Positions 1 through 9,100 of a stretch of DNA of 64,000 nt are shown here, piece after piece. The notes beneath the pieces were generated by a model, which was not told the DNA's origin, did not search any database, and saw only the letters and a program-made list of their open reading frames with translations. Where the stretch lies: contig NZ_JAMXMV010000001.1 in the NCBI RefSeq assembly GCF_024055715.1, forward strand, positions 744,001 to 808,000, read 5' to 3'. Origin of the DNA: Actinoallomurus soli (GTDB taxonomy: Bacteria > Actinomycetota > Actinomycetes > Streptosporangiales > Streptosporangiaceae). Position 1 is the first letter of the stretch. Each line of letters opens with the position of its first letter. The translations under genes and the position numbers were made by a program.

Positions 1-2
1 GG

Positions 3-467
3 TTCCCGACCGGCGGGTACATCAACCCGGCCGACTCGGTCAGCGGCTGGCTGCGGTCGCTGACGCTGCCGGCGCTCGCCCTGTCGCTGCCCATCGCGGC
101 CTACCTCACCCGGATCATCCGCACGTCGATGGTCGAGGAGCTCGACAAGGACTACGTGCGGACCGCCATCGGCAGCGGCCTGCCGCCGGTCGTCGTGGTC
201 GGTCGCAACGTGCTGCGCAACGCGCTGATCAACCCGCTGACCGTGCTCGGCCTGCGGGTCGGCTACCTGCTCGGCGGCGCGGTCGTCATCGAGACGATCT
301 TCGCGCTGCCCGGCATGGGCCAGCTCATGATCACCGCGGTGCGCAACGGCGACCCGGCGGTCGTGCAGGGCGTCGTGATCACCATCGCGGTCGGCTTCGT
401 GGTCGTCAACCTCCTCATCGACGTCCTGTACATGCTGGTCAACCCCCGACTGAGGAGCGCCGCCTGA
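3..467 (+). CDS. Peptide-type ABC transporter permease (DppB/OppB family), 5'-truncated by window edge
   Basis: The reading frame is open from base 3, so the start lies outside the window; 154 C-terminal residues are visible. They hold several hydrophobic segments and the inner-membrane component signature around 'DKDYVRTAIGSGLPP', matching the EAA loop that contacts the ATPase in DppB/OppB permeases, and the family ending 'YMLVNPRLRSA'. The stop overlaps the next gene's ATG by one base (TGATG), so the genes are translationally coupled. Downstream aldolase, sialidase and beta-galactosidase suggest that the cargo is a sialic acid or related sugar rather than a peptide; this is inference. The substrate-binding protein would lie upstream, outside the window. 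Confidence 0.93.
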   Translation, partial: FPTGGYINPADSVSGWLRSLTLPALALSLPIAAYLTRIIRTSMVEELDKDYVRTAIGSGLPPVVVVGRNVLRNALINPLTVLGLRVGYLLGGAVVIETIFALPGMGQLMITAVRNGDPAVVQGVVITIAVGFVVVNLLIDVLYMLVNPRLRSAA

Positions 468-2443
468 TGCGCAGTGGACTGGCGACGCGACTGTCGCGTG
501 CGGGCATCGGCTTCCGGCGCCTCGGCCCGGCGTCCTGGATCTCCCTGGGCGTCGTGGTCGTCATCATCCTCGCCGCGGTGCTCGCCCCGGTGCTCGCGCC
601 GCACTCGCCGTACGTCCAGGAGGCCGCCGGCGGCGGCCCGAGTGCGTCCCACTGGATGGGTCTGGACAGCGCCAACCGCGACATCTTCTCGCGCCTGCTG
701 TACGGCGCGCGCTGGTCGCTGGTGATCGGGCTCGGCGCGACCGCGATCGCCCTCGTCTGCGGGGGCGTCATCGGCGCCGTCGCCGCGACCTCGCGAAGGT
801 CCGTCGACGAGGCGATCATGCGCACGCTCGACGTCATCATGGCCTTCCCCGGCATCGCGCTCGCCGCCGTGCTGGTGGCCGTCTTCGGCGGGAGCATCCC
901 CGTCCTGGTCCTGGCCATCGCCTTCCTCTACATGCCGTCGGTGGCCCGCGTCGTCCGGGCGAACGTCCTGGCCCAGTACGGCGAGGACTACGTCGCGGCC
1001 GAGCGGGTCATCGGCGCCCGCGCCCCGCACATCCTGCTCCGGCACGTGGCCATCAACTGCGCCGCGCCGGTCCTGGTGTTCTGCACGGTGATGGTGGCCG
1101 ACGCGATCGTGTTCGAGGCGTCCCTGTCGTTCGTCGGCGCGGGCGTGCGCCCGCCGGACCCCTCGTGGGGCAGCGTCATCGCCGACGGCCGGAACATGGT
1201 GCTCACCGGCGGATGGTGGGCGACCGTCTTCCCCGGCCTGCTCATCCTGATCACGGTCCTCGCCCTGAACGTCCTCGCCGAGGGCGTCTCCGACGCCTGG
1301 GCCGCGCCGGCCGCGCGCCGGGCGGAGACGACGCGGACCGGCACCACGCGGCGGGCGGCGCCCGGCCCGGTGATCGAGCTGAAGGGCCTCGCGGAGGCCG
1401 GCCGTCGCCTGGCCGAACGCGCCCGGCCACTGCCGGACGGCGACCCCATCGTGCGGGTGAAGGACCTGAGGATCGGTTTCGAAGGCCGCCACGACGGCGT
1501 CGACATCGTGGACGGCATCTCCTTCGACGTACGGGCGGGGGAGGTGCTCGGCCTGGTCGGCGAGTCCGGCTGCGGCAAGTCCCTGACCGCACTGACGGTC
1601 ATGGGCCTGCAGCCGCGCGGCGCGCGGGTGGGCGGCGAGATCGTCTTCGACGGCCGCGACCTGCTGTCGATGTCCGCGCGGGACCGGCGGCGGCTGCTCG
1701 GCCACGACATGGCGATGATCTACCAGGACGCGCTGTCGTCGCTGAACCCGGCGATGACCGTACGGGCCCAGCTCAAGCAGGTCGTCCGGCGCGGCGGCCG
1801 GCGCACGCCGGAGGGGTTGCTGGAGCTCGTCGGCCTCGACCCCGCACGCACGCTGTCCTCGTATCCGCACGAGCTGTCCGGCGGGCAGCGCCAGCGGGTG
1901 CTCATCGCGATGGCCCTCTCCCGGGATCCCAAGCTGATCATCGCGGACGAGCCGACGACGGCGCTGGACGTGACCGTCCAGGCCCAGGTGATCGAGCTGC
2001 TGCTGCGGCTGCGCGAGGAGCTGGACTTCGCGCTCATCCTCGTCTCCCACGACCTCGCGCTGGTCGCCGACGTCACCGACCGCGTGGTCGTGATGTACGG
2101 CGGGCAGATCGTCGAGAAGGGCGCGACACCGGCCGTCGTCGGCAACCCCGCCCACCACTACGCGCGCGGCCTGCTGGGCTCGGTGCTGTCGCTGGAGTCC
2201 GGCGCGGAACGCCTCACCCAGATCCCGGGCGTGGTGCCCTCGCCCGCCGACTTCCCGGCCGGCTGCCGGTTCGCCGACCGGTGCCCCGCCGCCACCGAGG
2301 TCTGCCACGTGGAGACTCCACGCCTGGAGGGACGGGGCCGCCTGCACGCGGTGGCCTGTCACCACCCGGCGGGCGACGTCTCCGCCTCCCTGTCCGCCGC
2401 CGGCGCGGCCACCGCGCCTGCCGACCCGCCGGAGGGGTCATGA
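467..2443 (+). CDS. Fused ABC transporter permease-ATPase (DppC-DppD type)
   Basis: A 658-residue fusion. Residues 1-275 form a DppC-like permease (N-terminal membrane segment near 24-45, the 'MGLDSANRDIFSRLLYGAR' motif typical of DppC, an EAA loop near 170-190). Residues 325-658 form a complete ATPase: Walker A GESGCGKS near 365, signature LSGGQRQR near 470, Walker B LIIADEP near 490, H-loop SHD near 528. The C-terminal oligopeptide/dipeptide domain with Cys pairs (CRFADRC) is present. A linker near 275-320 is rich in Ala, Arg and Thr. The gene overlaps both neighbours (TGATG upstream, ATGA downstream). Such permease-ATPase fusions occur in actinobacterial peptide-type importers, including, as I recall, the sialic acid transporter SiaEFGI of Corynebacterium glutamicum. 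Confidence 0.93.
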   Translation: MRSGLATRLSRAGIGFRRLGPASWISLGVVVVIILAAVLAPVLAPHSPYVQEAAGGGPSASHWMGLDSANRDIFSRLLYGARWSLVIGLGATAIALVCGGVIGAVAATSRRSVDEAIMRTLDVIMAFPGIALAAVLVAVFGGSIPVLVLAIAFLYMPSVARVVRANVLAQYGEDYVAAERVIGARAPHILLRHVAINCAAPVLVFCTVMVADAIVFEASLSFVGAGVRPPDPSWGSVIADGRNMVLTGGWWATVFPGLLILITVLALNVLAEGVSDAWAAPAARRAETTRTGTTRRAAPGPVIELKGLAEAGRRLAERARPLPDGDPIVRVKDLRIGFEGRHDGVDIVDGISFDVRAGEVLGLVGESGCGKSLTALTVMGLQPRGARVGGEIVFDGRDLLSMSARDRRRLLGHDMAMIYQDALSSLNPAMTVRAQLKQVVRRGGRRTPEGLLELVGLDPARTLSSYPHELSGGQRQRVLIAMALSRDPKLIIADEPTTALDVTVQAQVIELLLRLREELDFALILVSHDLALVADVTDRVVVMYGGQIVEKGATPAVVGNPAHHYARGLLGSVLSLESGAERLTQIPGVVPSPADFPAGCRFADRCPAATEVCHVETPRLEGRGRLHAVACHHPAGDVSASLSAAGAATAPADPPEGS

Positions 2444-3453
2444 CTTCTGCGTCAATCGTCGAGCTGACCGACGTCCACGTCGTTCACAAGGCGCGCTCCG
2501 GCGGCCTGCTCAGCCGCGACCGCGTGTACGCGCTGACCGGCGCGGACCTGACCGTCCACCCCGGCGAGACGATCGGCGTCGTCGGCGAGTCCGGGTGCGG
2601 GAAGTCGACCCTCGCCCGGGTGCTGGTCGGCCTGCAGCGGCCGACCGCGGGCACCGTCGCCTTCGACGGACGCGACGTCTGGTCCCTGTCCGGCGCCGCC
2701 CGCCGCGAGGCCATCGGGTCGAACATCGGCCTGGTCTTCCAGGACCCGTCCACGGCCCTGAACCGCCGCCTGCCGGTGCGCCGGATCCTGCGCGACCCCC
2801 TCGACGTGCAGCGCTCCGGCACCCCGGACGATCGCGAGGAACGCGTCCGCGAGCTCATCGACCTGGTCGGCCTGCCCGCGAGCGCCGCGGACCGGCTGCC
2901 CGTCCAGCTGTCCGGCGGACAGCGGCAGCGGGTCGCGATCGCCCGCGCGCTCGCGCTGCAGCCACGGCTGCTGGTCGCCGACGAGCCGACCAGCGCGCTC
3001 GACGTCTCGGTCCGCGCGCAGATCCTCAACCTGCTGCAGGACCTGAAGGAGCGGTTGGGCCTGGCCATGGTCTTCGTCTCCCACGACATCCAGACCGTGC
3101 GGCGGATGAGCGACCGCGTCGTGACGATGTACCTGGGGCGGATCGTCGAGCAGGCGCCCGCCGGGGCGATGCCGGGCGCGGCCCGGCACCCGTACACCCG
3201 CGCCCTGTTCTCCGCCACGCCCGGGTTGCTGTCCCCGATCGACCCGATTCCGCTCATCGGCCCGGTGCCGTCGGCGACCCGGCCGCCCTCCGGCTGTCCC
3301 TTCCGCACGCGGTGCTGGAAGGCCGACGAGACCTGCGCCGCCGAGATGCCCGCGCCGGCGGAGAACGCCGGTGGCTTCTTCCGCTGCCATCACCCGGTCC
3401 TCGCCGGCGCCACCGACCGCGAACTCATCACCCAAGCACAGGAGCGTCCATGA
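2440..3453 (+). CDS. Peptide-type ABC transporter ATP-binding protein (DppF/OppF family)
   Basis: A 337-residue cytoplasmic ATPase starting at the ATG that overlaps the previous stop (ATGA). An upstream in-frame extension exists but would run through the preceding gene. It carries Walker A GESGCGKST near residue 50, signature LSGGQRQRVAIARA near 155, Walker B LLVADEP near 180, H-loop SHD near 215 and the C-terminal oligopeptide domain with paired Cys (CPFRTRC). It would pair with the ATPase half of the preceding fusion to form the heterodimeric motor of a Dpp-type importer. The stop overlaps the aldolase start (ATGA), which binds transport and catabolism into one translational unit. Confidence 0.94.
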   Translation: MTSASIVELTDVHVVHKARSGGLLSRDRVYALTGADLTVHPGETIGVVGESGCGKSTLARVLVGLQRPTAGTVAFDGRDVWSLSGAARREAIGSNIGLVFQDPSTALNRRLPVRRILRDPLDVQRSGTPDDREERVRELIDLVGLPASAADRLPVQLSGGQRQRVAIARALALQPRLLVADEPTSALDVSVRAQILNLLQDLKERLGLAMVFVSHDIQTVRRMSDRVVTMYLGRIVEQAPAGAMPGAARHPYTRALFSATPGLLSPIDPIPLIGPVPSATRPPSGCPFRTRCWKADETCAAEMPAPAENAGGFFRCHHPVLAGATDRELITQAQERP

Positions 3454-4379
3454 TCAACGCCGCACCACTGTCCGGGGTCATTCCTCCCGTCTGCACCCCG
3501 CTGACCCCGGAGCGCGAGGTGGACACCGCCTCGCTGACCCGGCTGGTGGACCACCTGCTGGAGGGCGGCGTGCACGGGCTGTTCGTCCTCGGTTCGTCGT
3601 CGGAGGCGGCGTTCCTGCCCGACGGGCACCGCCGGACCGTGCTGGACACCGTGATCGGCCACGTCGCGGGGCAGGTACCGGTGCTGGCGGGCGTGATCGA
3701 CATGACCGCGCCCCGGGTCGCCGACCACGCGCGGGTCGCGGTCGAGGCCGGCGCCTCCGCCCTGGTCGCGACGGCGCCCTTCTACGCGCGCACCCATCCG
3801 GCGGAGATCGCCACGCACTTCCGGACGATCGCGGCCGTGGCGGACATCCCGGTGTACGCCTACGACCTTCCGGCGTCCGTGCACAGCAAGCTCACCGCGA
3901 ACGTGCTGCTGGAGCTTGCCGCCGAGGGCGTGCTCGCCGGGCTCAAGGACTCCAGCGGCGACGAGGCCGGGCTGCGGGAGGTCATCCTGGGCCGCCGCGA
4001 CCGCGGCCTGGAGTCGTTCGCCGTGTTCACCGGCTCGGAGCTGACCGTCGACTCCGCGCTGTGGATGGGCGCCGACGGCGTCGTCCCCGGCCTGGGCAAC
4101 GTCGACCCGCACGCCTACGTCCGCCTGTACGAGGCCGCGAAGCGGGGCGACTGGACCGCCGCGCGCGAGGAGCAGGAGCGGCTGTTCCGTCTCTTCGGGC
4201 TGGTGCACGTCGGCGGCCCGCACATGGGCCGCAGCTCCTCCGCTCTGGGGGCGTTCAAGGCGGCGCTGCACCTGCGCGGCGTCATCGCCTCCCCGACGAC
4301 CGCGCTGCCGCAGGTGCCGCTCGACGCCGCCGAGATCGACCAGGTCAAGACCTTCCTGTCCGAAGCCGCCCTCATCTGA
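3450..4379 (+). CDS. Dihydrodipicolinate synthase/N-acetylneuraminate lyase family aldolase
   Basis: A 309-residue class I aldolase TIM barrel. The Schiff-base lysine is K166 in GLKDSSG, and the catalytic tyrosine is Y138 in YAYDLP, 28 residues earlier, the same spacing as Y133/K161 of E. coli DapA. The substrate-carboxylate loop reads GSSSEAAFL instead of GTTGE (DapA) or GSTGE (NanA), so the 2-oxo-acid specificity cannot be read from it. Position inside an ABC transporter-sialidase-beta-galactosidase operon favours cleavage of N-acetylneuraminate to N-acetylmannosamine and pyruvate over lysine biosynthesis. A 2-keto-3-deoxy-sugar acid aldolase remains possible. The start ATG overlaps the ATPase stop. 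Confidence 0.88.
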   Translation: MINAAPLSGVIPPVCTPLTPEREVDTASLTRLVDHLLEGGVHGLFVLGSSSEAAFLPDGHRRTVLDTVIGHVAGQVPVLAGVIDMTAPRVADHARVAVEAGASALVATAPFYARTHPAEIATHFRTIAAVADIPVYAYDLPASVHSKLTANVLLELAAEGVLAGLKDSSGDEAGLREVILGRRDRGLESFAVFTGSELTVDSALWMGADGVVPGLGNVDPHAYVRLYEAAKRGDWTAAREEQERLFRLFGLVHVGGPHMGRSSSALGAFKAALHLRGVIASPTTALPQVPLDAAEIDQVKTFLSEAALI

Positions 4380-4396
4380 CCCGTACGGAGGCCAGC

Positions 4397-6214
4397 GTGG
4401 CTCACCTCAGGTTCCCCCGCCGTACCGCGGCCGTGGCGCTCCTCGCCACGGCGATCCCCCTCGCGTCCGCCGGCGCCGCGTCCGCCAAGCCGGCGCCGGA
4501 GTTCGACGAACAGGTGCTGTTCGCCCAGCACACCGACGGTTACTACTGCTTCCGCATCCCCGCGATCGTCCAGGCGCTGGACGGCACCCTGCTCGCCTTC
4601 GCCGAGGGCCGGGTCAACAGCTGCGGCGACTCCGGCGACATCGACCTGGTGCTCAAACGCTCCACGGACGGCGGCCGCACCTGGGGGCCGCTGCAGGTCG
4701 TCCTGCCCGGCAACGGGGACACCCGTGGCAACCCGGCCCCGGTCGTGGACCGGCGCACCGGCCGGATCGTCCTCATGACGACCTGGAACCCCGGGAACGA
4801 CGACACCATCCGGCATCCGTTCGTGCAGTACAGCGACGACGACGGCACCACCTGGTCCGCGGCGCGCGACCTCACGAACGAGCTCGTGAAGCCGGAGTGG
4901 AACTCCTGGTACGCCACCGGGCCCGGCCACGCCCTCCAGCTCCAGCACGGGCCGCACAAGGGACGCCTCATCGTCGCGGCCAACCACGAGGGCGACGGCG
5001 GCGCGCTGAAGGGCGGCCCGCAGGGCGGTCACCTCAACTACAGCGACGACGGCGGCCTCACCTGGAGGATCGGCGCCGACGACACCCGCCGCACCAACGA
5101 CGTCAGTCCCGGGGAGCTCAGCGCGACCGAGCTCCCCGACGGCAGGATCTACGTCAACGCGCGCGACAACACCGGAACCGACCCCGGCAACCGGAACACC
5201 GCCACGAGCAGCGACGGCGGGCTGACCTTCGACCGCCCGTTCCGTACCCTGCCGAAGCTCACCGCGCCCAAGGTGCAGGGCTCGGTCCTGAGCGTCGGCA
5301 AGCGCGTCTACCTGTCCGTGCCCGACCACCCGGTGACCCGGGAGATCATGGCGGTCCGCGCCTCGGCCGACGACGGGCGCGACTTCCAGAAGGTAGGCAA
5401 GGTCATCTCCTGGGGTCCGTCCGCCTACTCCGACCTCGTGAGCCTCGGCGGCGACCGGCTCGGCCTGCTGTACGAGGCGGGGCAGGCCGGCCCGTACGAG
5501 CAGATCCGGTTCGCACGGTTCAACACCGCTTATCTCGCGACGCCCAACGGCACCCCGCCGGGTCTGCCGAAGCCGCCGCAGCCCGGCCCGACCACCCCGG
5601 ACGGCTCCGGTCACCACAACAGTGGCTACGTCCGCGGCGGCATGACCGCGGCCGGTGACTTCGACGGCGTGGACGACTTCGTCCAGGTGCCGTGGAACCG
5701 CTCTCTGGACCTCGGCGCCGGCGACTTCACCTGGTCGGCGCGGATCCGCTACGCCGACACCAGCGGTAATCGCACGATCCTGTGGGCGTACCGGGTCGGC
5801 AGCGGCGCACCGGAGATCTGGCTGCGGGCCGAGCCGGGGAGCAAGCGCATCCGCGGGTTCATCCAGACCGACCAGGGCAGCGTCGCCGTCGCCACGACGC
5901 AGGCGTACAACGACGGCCGGTGGCACGACGTCGTCCTGCGGCGCTCCGGAGGACGGTTGTCGCTCACCGTCGACGGCCAGGCGGCCTCGGTGGCGGCCCC
6001 GGCGGGATCGGTGACCGAGGGCAGGCAGTTCACCATCGACGGCATCGACGTCGGCCAGCGCCTCGACGGCGTCGACCGCTTCCACGGCTCCATCGCGGAC
6101 GTACGGGTCTTCGCCCGCGCGGTCCCCGACGAGGAGATCGCGACCGCCCGCCGCGACCTGCGGCTCTGGCTGCCGCTCGACCGGATCGACCCGGAGGGTA
6201 CGAAGAACCGATGA
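4397..6214 (+). CDS. Secreted exo-alpha-sialidase with C-terminal LamG-like domain
   Basis: A 605-residue secreted neuraminidase (GH33 type). GTG 4397 was chosen because GGAGG lies five bases upstream and the sequence then starts with a Sec signal peptide (residues 1-33, ending ASA-KPAPEF). The catalytic propeller shows the FRIP arginine motif near residue 52 and four Asp boxes: STDGGRTW near 89, SDDDGTTW near 147, SDDGGLTW near 216, SSDGGLTF near 272. A Pro-rich linker near 395-410 leads to a laminin-G/concanavalin-like domain (about 418-598) that probably binds glycan. It releases terminal sialic acids outside the cell for the transporter and aldolase encoded just upstream. ATGA overlap with the GH42 gene. 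Confidence 0.93.
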   Translation: MAHLRFPRRTAAVALLATAIPLASAGAASAKPAPEFDEQVLFAQHTDGYYCFRIPAIVQALDGTLLAFAEGRVNSCGDSGDIDLVLKRSTDGGRTWGPLQVVLPGNGDTRGNPAPVVDRRTGRIVLMTTWNPGNDDTIRHPFVQYSDDDGTTWSAARDLTNELVKPEWNSWYATGPGHALQLQHGPHKGRLIVAANHEGDGGALKGGPQGGHLNYSDDGGLTWRIGADDTRRTNDVSPGELSATELPDGRIYVNARDNTGTDPGNRNTATSSDGGLTFDRPFRTLPKLTAPKVQGSVLSVGKRVYLSVPDHPVTREIMAVRASADDGRDFQKVGKVISWGPSAYSDLVSLGGDRLGLLYEAGQAGPYEQIRFARFNTAYLATPNGTPPGLPKPPQPGPTTPDGSGHHNSGYVRGGMTAAGDFDGVDDFVQVPWNRSLDLGAGDFTWSARIRYADTSGNRTILWAYRVGSGAPEIWLRAEPGSKRIRGFIQTDQGSVAVATTQAYNDGRWHDVVLRRSGGRLSLTVDGQAASVAAPAGSVTEGRQFTIDGIDVGQRLDGVDRFHGSIADVRVFARAVPDEEIATARRDLRLWLPLDRIDPEGTKNR

Positions 6215-8211
6215 ACCGGATCGCCGGTCTGCGGGACCGCGTGGGCATCGCCTACGGCGGCGACTACAACCCCGAGCAGTGGCCCGAAGAGGTCTGGGAC
6301 GAGGACGTACGGCTGATGAGGGAGGCCGGCGTCTCCCTCGTCAGCGTCGGTATCTTCTCCTGGGCGTCGGTCGAGCCGCGCCCGGGGGAGTACGACTTCG
6401 GCTGGCTCGACCGGGTGCTGGACCGGCTGGCCGAGGGCGGCGTCGCGGCGTGCCTGGCCACCATGACGGCCTCGCCGCCGCCCTGGCTCACCACCCTTCA
6501 CCCCGAGATGCTCACCGTACGGGCCGACGGATCGACGATCTCGCCGGGCGGGCGGCAGCACTACTGCCCGTCCAGCCCGGTCTACCGGGAGCACGCCGTA
6601 CGCCTGGCCGAGCAGGTGGCCACCCGCTACGCCGGCCACCCCGCGCTGGCCGTCTGGCACGTCAACAACGAGTACGGAAACGTCATCCCGTGTCACTGCG
6701 ACGTGTCGGCGGCGGCCTTCCGGCGCTGGCTCGCCGACCGGTACGGATCCGTCGACGAGCTCAACGACGCCTGGTCGACGCGGTTCTGGGCCCAGGGGTA
6801 CGGCTCGTTCGACGAGGTGCTGCCGCCGCGCTCGCCCGCGCCGTTCACCAACCCCGCGCAGGAGCTGGACTACGCCCGGTTCACCTCGGACGAACTGCTC
6901 GCCTGCTACCTGGCCGAGAAGGAGGTGCTGGACCGGATCACGCCGGACGTGCCGGTGACCACCAACTTCCCGCCGTCGTTGCGGCCGGTCGACCAGTGGA
7001 CCTGGGCCCCGCACCTCGACGTCATCGCGTACGACGCCTATCCCGACCCCCTCGACCCCGACGCGACGGCCAAGATCGCCCTCTCCTACGACGTCATGCG
7101 GTCACTGCGCGACGGGCAGCCGTGGCTGCTGATGGAACAGGCCCCCGGTGCGGTCAACTGGCGGCCCCGCAATGCCCCGAAGCCGCGCGGCGCGATGCGG
7201 CTGTGGAGCTGGCAGGCCGTCGCGCACGGCGCCGACGCGGTCATGTTCTTCCAGTGGCGGCAGGCACGGGGCGGCGCGGAGAGGTTCCACTCGGCGATGG
7301 TCCCGCACGGCGGCCCGGCGACCCGGATCTTCGGTGAGGTGCGGGACCTGGGCCGGGAGCTCGCCGCCGCCCGCGCCCTCGCCGGCGCGCGGGCGCCGCG
7401 GGCCGACGCCGCGATGGTGCTGGACTGGCCGAGCTGGTGGGCCCTCGAAGGCCCGGCCCACCCCAGCGCCGACGTGCGGTTCCTCGATGCCGCCTGGGCG
7501 TGCCACCGCCCGCTGTACGACGCCGGTGTCGCCTGCGACGTCGTACGCCCGGACGCGGACCTGTCCGGTTACCGGCTCGTCGTCGTGCCCAACCTGTACC
7601 TGACCTCCGAGGCCGCCGCACGCACCCTGGAGCGGTACGTCGAGGAGGGCGGCACGCTCGTCATGGCGTTCTTCTCGGGCATCGTGGACCTCTGCGACCG
7701 GGTCCACCTGGGCGGCTATCCCGCGCCGTTCCGGCGGATGCTCGGCCTGACCGTCGAGGAGTTCCACCCGCTCGCCGAGGACGCCTCCGTCGGGCTGCCC
7801 GGCGGGTCGGGGACCCTGTGGTCCGAGGAGCTCCGCCTGGAGGGCGCCGAGGCCGTCGAGCGCTTCACGACCGGCGCGCTCGCCGGCGAGCCGGCCGTCA
7901 CCCGGCACCGCTTCGGCCGCGGCGACGCGTGGTACCTCGCCACCCGGCCCGATCCGGCGACCATGCGCCGCCTCTTCGACCGCGTCCGCGAGGAGGCCGG
8001 CGTCGCCCCCGTCCTGCCCGGTCTGCCCGACGGCGTCCAGGCCCGCGCCCGGGACACCGAGGACGGCCGCTGGTACGTCGTCCTCAACCACGGCACCGAG
8101 CCCGCCGACGTGCCGCTTCCCACGGCGATGCGCGACGTTCTGACCGGAGCGGAGCCGACCGCCGCAGTACGCCTGGATTCACGCGGAGTCGCCGTGCTAC
8201 GTCCTGCCTGA
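6211..8211 (+). CDS. GH42 beta-galactosidase
   Basis: A 666-residue GH42 enzyme without a signal peptide, so cytoplasmic. It opens with the family motif 'YGGDYNPEQWP'. The acid/base is E154 in VNNEYGN and the nucleophile E309 in MEQAPG. Trimerisation (about 400-600) and C-terminal beta domains follow, giving normal family length. It hydrolyses terminal beta-D-galactosides. Downstream of a sialidase it would act on desialylated galactosides after import, although lacking a signal it needs substrate inside the cell. Start ATG overlaps the sialidase stop (ATGA). Its 3' end overlaps the convergent minus-strand gene by 15 bases, so the operon ends here without room for a separate terminator. Confidence 0.94.
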   Translation: MNRIAGLRDRVGIAYGGDYNPEQWPEEVWDEDVRLMREAGVSLVSVGIFSWASVEPRPGEYDFGWLDRVLDRLAEGGVAACLATMTASPPPWLTTLHPEMLTVRADGSTISPGGRQHYCPSSPVYREHAVRLAEQVATRYAGHPALAVWHVNNEYGNVIPCHCDVSAAAFRRWLADRYGSVDELNDAWSTRFWAQGYGSFDEVLPPRSPAPFTNPAQELDYARFTSDELLACYLAEKEVLDRITPDVPVTTNFPPSLRPVDQWTWAPHLDVIAYDAYPDPLDPDATAKIALSYDVMRSLRDGQPWLLMEQAPGAVNWRPRNAPKPRGAMRLWSWQAVAHGADAVMFFQWRQARGGAERFHSAMVPHGGPATRIFGEVRDLGRELAAARALAGARAPRADAAMVLDWPSWWALEGPAHPSADVRFLDAAWACHRPLYDAGVACDVVRPDADLSGYRLVVVPNLYLTSEAAARTLERYVEEGGTLVMAFFSGIVDLCDRVHLGGYPAPFRRMLGLTVEEFHPLAEDASVGLPGGSGTLWSEELRLEGAEAVERFTTGALAGEPAVTRHRFGRGDAWYLATRPDPATMRRLFDRVREEAGVAPVLPGLPDGVQARARDTEDGRWYVVLNHGTEPADVPLPTAMRDVLTGAEPTAAVRLDSRGVAVLRPA

Positions 8212-8874
8212 CCGCGTCACCGAGCGCGCGGCCCACTTCAGCGCCTGGGCGGCACGGGTCACCGCCCGGCCGCCCAGGACCGCGCCGACGACGACTCCGC
8301 CGAGGAGGGCGACGACGCCGATGAGAAGACGCAGCGGGCCGAACGACGCCGGCAGCAGCCGGATCAGGGACAGGCCGGCCATCCCGCAGAGCATCGACGC
8401 CGCGAGCACGAAGACGACGATGAGGGCGGCGGCCAGGCCCGCGCCGCGAGGCGAGGTCCGCAACCGCCGGTAGCCCGGTGCCCGGCGCCACAGGCGCCCG
8501 CCGTCCCGGTGCTGCGGCAGAGGCAGTCCAGCCCTGCCGCAGAAGGCGGCCAGGTCCGCGCTCCACGCCCCTTTGGCGCGCAGGAGCATCCGGTCCTCGA
8601 CATCGAGGATGACCAAGCCTTGGCTCGGCCCGCTCCTGTACCGCCGCCGGTAGTAGTGGCCCAGCGCTTTCACCGAAGACCGCGGGATGGCCACCCGCTG
8701 CCGGCCGAAGCCGTAGCCGACGAGCAGGTCGCCTTCGATCCGGAGCCGCACGGGCGTCCGGTCGAGCAGGTCGCGCGCCGGCTCGCGGGGCCGCAACTCG
8801 CCGCCGGAACCGCCTGGGCCACCACGGCGCGACCGCGCGATGTGATGGCTTCTCCCGGCGCCCCTCCTGCCCAC
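8197..8874 (-). CDS. Hypothetical membrane protein with two C-terminal TM segments
   Basis: A 225-residue protein I do not recognise. The first 30 residues are Arg/Gly-rich and the true start could be further in. Residues 40-110 look like a compact beta-rich domain ('VRLRIEGDLLVGYGFGRQRV', then IPRSSVKAL and LVILDVEDRMLLRAKG), reminiscent of PH-like domains of small actinobacterial membrane proteins. Two hydrophobic segments follow, near residues 148-175 and 185-208, with a short basic tail. Convergent with the GH42 gene (15-bp overlap). No function is proposed. Confidence 0.7.
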   Translation of the reverse strand: MGRRGAGRSHHIARSRRGGPGGSGGELRPREPARDLLDRTPVRLRIEGDLLVGYGFGRQRVAIPRSSVKALGHYYRRRYRSGPSQGLVILDVEDRMLLRAKGAWSADLAAFCGRAGLPLPQHRDGGRLWRRAPGYRRLRTSPRGAGLAAALIVVFVLAASMLCGMAGLSLIRLLPASFGPLRLLIGVVALLGGVVVGAVLGGRAVTRAAQALKWAARSVTRSGRT

Positions 8875-9100
8875 CGCGGCATGCTATCCAGCGGAAACAC
8901 GAGCGCGACGAACCGGAGGTCCGGCGAGCCCCTTCCGCTGCGGACGCCGATCCCCGCCATGGCCCCGGCAGGACCCACCGGCGGCGACCTCGCCGCCGCC
9001 ATTGGCTCGTGACCGCCGCTGTGACCGGTCCGGCACCCGGATTGCCGGGTTCGTCGGTCAACAACGGCGGCGATGCTTTGTGCCACCGCCAAAGGCGAGG

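Noticed and set aside
3450-4379. Aldolase as biosynthetic dapA
   Set aside because: Embedded by overlaps in a transporter-sialidase operon and the substrate loop differs from DapA.
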